Assembly: GCA_030839005.1 (NCBI GenBank)
Contig: JAUZEM010000529.1
Coordinates: 1-6,443 of the forward strand
Direction of reading: 5' to 3'
DNA length: 6,443 nt
Source of the DNA: Actinomycetota bacterium
GTDB lineage: Bacteria > Actinomycetota > Acidimicrobiia > IMCC26256 > PALSA-610
Made by a program: the position numbers and the translations under genes. The first letter of the stretch is position 1. Every line of letters starts with the position of its first letter. The notes under the pieces are model-generated. The model had not been told where the DNA came from. It searched no databases and saw only the letters and a program-made list of their open reading frames with translations. Shown here one piece after another: positions 5,509 through 6,443 of the stretch.

Positions 5509-5853
5509 TCAGAACCGCTTTTCCTTGACCTTTGCGGCCTTTCCGATCCGATCGCGCAGGTAGTACAGCTTGGCCCGGCGCACGTCGCCCCGGGTGATGA
5601 CTTCAATGCGGGCGAGGATCGGCGAATGCACCGGAAAGGTGCGCTCCACGCCGACACCGAAGCTGATCTTCCGGACCGAGAACGTCTCCCGGGCACCACT
5701 TCCTTGGCGGCGGATCACCACGCCCTGGGACACCTGGACCCGCTCTCGGTTGCCTTCGACGACCCGGACGTGCACCTTCAGGGTGTCTCCGGGCCCGAAA
5801 TCGGGCACGTCGTCGCGCAGGCCGGCGCGGTCGACAAGATCGGTGCGGTGCAT
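5509..5853 (-). CDS. rplS: 50S ribosomal protein L19
   Basis: The product has 114 residues, the usual length. It carries DFGPGDTLKVHVRVVEGNRE (18-37), RVQVSQGVVIRRQGSG (38-53), RKISFGVGVERTFPVHSP (61-78) and RRAKLYYLRDRIGKAAKVKE (92-111), all hallmark L19 stretches. L19 lies at the interface of the two ribosomal subunits. ATG 5853 is preceded by GGGAG at a spacing of six bases. trmD ends 48 bases upstream on the same strand, the conserved trmD-rplS order, so the two are probably one operon. Confidence 0.98.
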   Translation of the reverse strand: MHRTDLVDRAGLRDDVPDFGPGDTLKVHVRVVEGNRERVQVSQGVVIRRQGSGARETFSVRKISFGVGVERTFPVHSPILARIEVITRGDVRRAKLYYLRDRIGKAAKVKEKRF

Positions 5854-5901
5854 GGGGGGCTCCCGTGGAGGCGCGCGCCCGGGCGAGCGCGACCCGAGAT
5901 G

Positions 5902-6443
5902 CTAGCGGGGCCCCGAGTCGTCGGGGAATTCGTCGTGAAATTCGTCGGCGGGGAACTCGGCCAGCAGGGCCTCCTCCACCGGCGCAAGGGGAAACGTCAC
6001 GAGATCGGGCCGGCGCGCGAGGGTCCGGCGCAGCGCCTGCGCGTCCCGCCACCGAGCGACGCGCGCGTGATCGCCCGAGCGCAGCACCTCGGGCACGGCC
6101 CAGCCGCGGAACTCGGCCGGACGCGTGTACTGCGGGTACTCGAGCCTGCCGTCAGTGAACGACTCCTCAGCCGCCGAAGCCTCGTTGCCCATCACCCCGG
6201 GCAGCAGGCGCGCCACCGTCTCGATGACGACGAGCGCGGCGCCCTCGCCGCCCGCGAGCACGAAATCGCCGATGGAGAGCTCCCCGTCGCAGAGATGATC
6301 GGCGACACGCTGGTCGACGCCCTCGTACCGCCCGCAGATCAGGGAGAACCCGCCACCGGCGGCGAGCGCGCGCGCCTGGTCCTGGTCGAACCGGCGACCG
6401 CTGGCCGACAGCAACAGCAACGGCCGCGCCGGCTGCACCGCCT
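5902..6443 (-). CDS. trmD: tRNA (guanine-37-N1)-methyltransferase TrmD, N-terminus beyond the window
   Basis: TrmD methylates N1 of G37 in tRNAs reading CCN, CUN and CGG codons, using S-adenosylmethionine and preventing +1 frameshifting. The visible part is the C-terminal ~180 residues of a protein normally about 230-250 long. The frame stays open to the window edge, so the true start lies outside. Visible motifs are the SPOUT-knot signatures ICGRYEGVDQRV, ELSIGDFVLAGGEGAALVVIE, LLPGVMGNEAS, EESFTDGRLEYPQYTRP, VPEVLRSGDHARVARWR and a final RRPDL segment. The tail after it is acidic (EFPADEFHDEFPDDSGPR). The GTG at 6438 falls inside the conserved N-terminal domain and is not a start. It is followed by rplS on the same strand. 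Confidence 0.97.
   Translation of the reverse strand, partial: AVQPARPLLLLSASGRRFDQDQARALAAGGGFSLICGRYEGVDQRVADHLCDGELSIGDFVLAGGEGAALVVIETVARLLPGVMGNEASAAEESFTDGRLEYPQYTRPAEFRGWAVPEVLRSGDHARVARWRDAQALRRTLARRPDLVTFPLAPVEEALLAEFPADEFHDEFPDDSGPR

Overview
The window is high-GC DNA from an actinobacterium. Three things suggest this: a DUF2469 gene, a small actinobacterial CxxC/HWHxxCW protein, and actinobacterial-style promoters and translational overlaps. A lineage near the Acidimicrobiia is a guess; nothing in the window fixes it.

The left edge (1-950, + strand) carries the last codons of a gene that looks like comM and an overlapping dprA that lacks the usual N-terminal helix-hairpin-helix region. 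Next comes a well-formed promoter and a 744-residue secreted protein (1044-3278) built from fourteen ~50-residue units, each with a WNGT[SA]W motif and a C-x5-C pair. The array starts mid-unit and ends mid-unit, as in a beta-propeller closed by its two ends. Right after it, at about 3309-3395, lies a frameshifted second copy of the 3' end of dprA. A small CxxC zinc-ribbon-like gene follows (3434-3634).

The middle holds an enoyl-CoA hydratase/isomerase on the minus strand (3685-4470) with PaaG-like active-site features. It is divergent from a 78-residue metal-binding-type protein (4541-4777).

The right part (4782-6443, minus strand) is a housekeeping block transcribed leftward: trmD (partial), rplS, a DUF2469 gene with an apparent leaderless promoter, and yraN. 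In many actinobacteria the order trmD-rplS-lepB-rnhB-DUF2469-yraN-comM-dprA runs in one direction. Here lepB and rnhB are absent between rplS and DUF2469. The comM-dprA end points the opposite way, and about 3.8 kb of unrelated genes lie between dprA and yraN.

The most interesting signal is the rearranged yraN-dprA junction: a secreted repeat-protein gene bracketed by a functional dprA end and a decayed second dprA end.
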